From assembly GCA_016203755.1 (NCBI GenBank), contig JACQMD010000107.1:1-5969 (forward strand): a stretch of DNA of 5,969 nucleotides, written 5' to 3'. The position numbers and the translations under genes are program-made. How positions within the stretch are numbered: the stretch's first letter is position 1; the number at the start of each line of letters is the position of its first letter. The notes below the pieces were generated by a model. That model searched no databases. It was given only the letters and a program-made list of their open reading frames with translations, and had not been told where the DNA came from. Positions 4,452 to 5,969 of this stretch are shown piece after piece. The DNA is from Candidatus Roizmanbacteria bacterium (GTDB lineage Bacteria > Patescibacteriota > Microgenomatia > GCA-001788215 > 2-01-FULL-40-14).

Positions 4452-5495
4452 ATGTTATTTGCATTTCCCGTTTTAATTGATACAATAGCTTCCGCTATGG
4501 CAGGAGGAGAGTTACCAACACCATCCCGGGAAACAATTGGCGGCTATATCGAGCGACGGCTCGGCATCGAGGGTGCGGCGCTACTGTCGCCTCTTGATCT
4601 TGCTCAAATCGGAGCGGCTGTATGGGCAGGAGATGAGGTTAATCCAGTAGTTGGTAATCCTGATTATTTAATAGAGGAAACGTATAAGCTTATAAAGAAG
4701 AGGTTTCCTGATTTTGATAAATCTTTCAATACATTCTCAGTACGATATCGGGAACTCATTGGTAATGGTATCTATCGAGAGGGTATGGTGGCTCAAGCTT
4801 TAGATAAAGCAGCAAGTGTGCTTTCAGAAGCAGAATATCAACGGTTACTCAATACAATGGGAAGTGGCTTGGGAGAACTTCTTGCAACATCTCCTTATGA
4901 ATTTAACATGCTTCCTCCCCCTGCAATCAGAATGAATCCAAAAACTAATTCTATGACCTTTTGGGGAGTACATCATTTTCCGATGCCATTTTTCCCACGA
5001 ACCATTGTTGAATATGGCCCGGGCATAGTGGGCGTTAAGAAGCTCAAACATGAATATACTGCTGCTTCTCAAATAATAATGGTAGAAAATGGGCAATACA
5101 AAATTTCGGTGCTTACAATGTTTGGAGGTTTGAATGGCATAGTATATCCCCAGCTCATTACAAGGCGCGATGGTATGAAATCAGCAACACATGCAATGTT
5201 GGCAGTTGGAGCGCAAAACACGCAAGATGCAATCATTGCAGGAAACATTCACGGCGCCGATCCTCATGAAGTAAAAGCAGGTATTATTCATGGGTATGAA
5301 TTGCTCCGTAGAGGTGGACTTTTTACTCTTGCAGGTCCTGCTGATGTTTTTGGAGACGAAGTTGGAATAAGCACTATGATTACGCAAGCAGAGACAGTAT
5401 TTAGAAATCCTCCTGTATTTCAGGCGCAAACAATAACCATAAGTGAAACTACCGGAGTAAGAAGGTTGAGTAAAGGTGTCGTGTTTGTAAAGTAA
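4452..5495 (+). CDS. Hypothetical protein with degenerate methyltransferase-like C-terminal half
   Basis: Read from ATG 4452 the protein has 347 residues. I do not recognise the N-terminal half (to about 180), which is mostly helical. The C-terminal half looks like a class I methyltransferase fold. TIVEYGPGIVG (184-194) resembles motif I; SQIIMVEN (Glu212) resembles the acidic end of strand 2; DAIIAGNIHGAD (259-270) resembles strand 4; and ELLRRGGLFTLAGP (283-296) matches the helix before strand 5 plus the turn and strand. The GxGxG loop is reduced, so SAM binding is uncertain. The start is open: ATG 4452 has no -10 or Shine-Dalgarno nearby, whereas ATG 4497 (332 residues, MAGGELPTP) lies 10 nt after an extended -10 with a -35 at 17 bp. 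I favour 4497 but give the longer frame here. It is divergent from the metallopeptidase-like gene, 88 bp apart. Confidence 0.7.
   Translation: MLFAFPVLIDTIASAMAGGELPTPSRETIGGYIERRLGIEGAALLSPLDLAQIGAAVWAGDEVNPVVGNPDYLIEETYKLIKKRFPDFDKSFNTFSVRYRELIGNGIYREGMVAQALDKAASVLSEAEYQRLLNTMGSGLGELLATSPYEFNMLPPPAIRMNPKTNSMTFWGVHHFPMPFFPRTIVEYGPGIVGVKKLKHEYTAASQIIMVENGQYKISVLTMFGGLNGIVYPQLITRRDGMKSATHAMLAVGAQNTQDAIIAGNIHGADPHEVKAGIIHGYELLRRGGLFTLAGPADVFGDEVGISTMITQAETVFRNPPVFQAQTITISETTGVRRLSKGVVFVK
4458..4486 (+). promoter_or_regulatory. Promoter inside the first codons of the 4452 frame
   Basis: TTTGCA (4458-4463), 17 bp and TACAAT (4481-4486) preceded by TGA form a -35 plus extended -10. The predicted transcript start is near 4493, just before the in-frame ATG at 4497. 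It would exclude the ATG at 4452 from the mRNA. Confidence 0.5.
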
Positions 5496-5501
5496 ACGCG
5501 G

Positions 5502-5507
5502 TACAAT
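5502..5507 (+). promoter_or_regulatory. -10 element of the aminotransferase gene
   Basis: TACAAT lies 6 nt before the ATG at 5514 and 6 nt after the previous stop codon. It fits the leaderless layout of the window. No clear -35 is seen; the region upstream is the 3' end of the preceding gene. Confidence 0.5.
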
Positions 5508-5513
5508 AGTGGT

Positions 5514-5969
5514 ATGGTTGCTATCTCGCTTTCCCCTAATACCGAATCCGACGATAGTATCCTCGCCATTAAAACTCTTTTACAACCGTGGAAATGGAAA
5601 ACAGGAAGAGAAATTGAGAAGGTTGAAGAATGGTTCCGTAAAGAATTCAATACAGACACTGCCGTATCATTTAACAGTGGGCGGAGCGCGCTGTGGGCGC
5701 TTTTGAAGGCGTTTAGCATTGGACAGGGTGATGAGGTGCTTGTGCAGGCATTCACCTGCGTTGCGGTGCCAGAGGTTGTCATGTGGGTGGGAGCAACACC
5801 AGTCTATTGCGATATTGATGATACGTATAACATTGACCCTAACGACATTGAGAAAAAGATTACCAAAAAGACGAAAGCGATCATTGTCCAGCATACATTT
5901 GGGATACCGGCGAGGATTAGGGAAATAAGGGAGATTGGGAACAAATATAATCTAATAGTAATAGAGGAT
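5514..5969 (+). CDS. DegT/DnrJ/EryC1/StrS-family PLP aminotransferase, N-terminal part
   Basis: The frame is open from ATG 5514 to the right edge: 152 residues of a family usually near 370-400. The match is clear. SFNSGRSALWALL (about 52-64) corresponds to the SGTxAL cofactor phosphate loop. GDEVLVQAFTCVAVPEVVMWVGATPVYCDID follows in family order (72-102). VQHTFGIPA (125-133) matches the PVHLYG region, and IVIED (148-152) ends in the aspartate expected to contact the PLP ring nitrogen. The Schiff-base lysine lies beyond the window. Members transfer an amino group from glutamate to keto-sugar nucleotides for surface polysaccharides and antibiotics; the sugar here is unknown. The usual Thr of SGT is Arg. 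The start has TACAAT 6 nt upstream and no Shine-Dalgarno sequence. The preceding gene ends 18 bp upstream. Confidence 0.88.
   Translation, partial: MVAISLSPNTESDDSILAIKTLLQPWKWKTGREIEKVEEWFRKEFNTDTAVSFNSGRSALWALLKAFSIGQGDEVLVQAFTCVAVPEVVMWVGATPVYCDIDDTYNIDPNDIEKKITKKTKAIIVQHTFGIPARIREIREIGNKYNLIVIED

Noticed and set aside
5420..5894. Minus-strand open frames (120 and 75 residues) and short plus-strand frames over the aminotransferase
   Set aside because: The plus frame from 5514 is a clear DegT-family match through to the window edge, so these are shadows.
1..5969. Alternative genetic code with TGA as glycine, as in Gracilibacteria
   Set aside because: Frames close normally under the standard bacterial code, no gene needs an internal TGA, and TGA ends two genes at sensible places.
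1..5969. CRISPR array, insertion sequence ends, tRNA or rRNA genes, att sites
   Set aside because: No regularly spaced repeats, transposase frame, flanking duplications or cloverleaf-like segments were found by eye on either strand.

Overview
The window reads as ordinary bacterial chromosome, probably from a Patescibacteria/CPR-type organism. This is inferred from gene style, not from a marker gene. The genes are short and mostly orphan, and strands switch often. I see no convincing Shine-Dalgarno sequence before any start. Most starts instead sit 6-8 nt downstream of a sigma70-like -10 hexamer, so most genes look like leaderless, singly transcribed units. Translation with the standard bacterial code works throughout, with TAA, TAG and TGA all used as stops. 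No rRNA, tRNA, CRISPR array, insertion sequence, integrase or phage gene was found.

Layout: (1) 2-142 (+) is the tail of an unrecognised CDS, followed by a possible terminator. (2) 181-375 (-) is a 64-aa acidic protein with a near-consensus promoter. It is divergent from 504-1220 (+), a HAD-superfamily hydrolase-like protein, and the 128 bp between them hold several inverted and direct repeats. (3) 1237-1770 (-) is a protein built of three tandem four-cysteine zinc-ribbon units. Upstream of it on the same strand is a 74-aa cysteine-rich protein (1828-2052). (4) 2099-2320 (+) is a small orphan whose start codon is unclear. (5) 2378-2875 (+) is a membrane-anchored protein with a Cu/Zn-SOD-like or CHRD-like outer domain. 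(6) 2934-3599 (+) is a class I SAM methyltransferase, convergent with 3605-4363 (-), a HEXXH metallopeptidase-like protein. (7) 4452-5495 (+) is an orphan with a degenerate methyltransferase-like C-terminal half. (8) 5514-5969 (+) is the N-terminal part of a DegT/DnrJ/EryC1/StrS-family PLP aminotransferase that runs off the window. It may mark the edge of a surface-sugar locus.

I see no clear multi-gene system: neighbouring genes are not co-directional runs and mostly carry their own promoters. The most unusual signals are the uniform leaderless promoter layout, the repeat-rich divergent region at 402-449, a palindrome block with a perfect 11-bp hairpin inside the metallopeptidase gene (4036-4075), the missing canonical start of the 2099-2320 gene, and the reduced SOD-like domain that keeps copper-ligand-like histidines and a cysteine pair.
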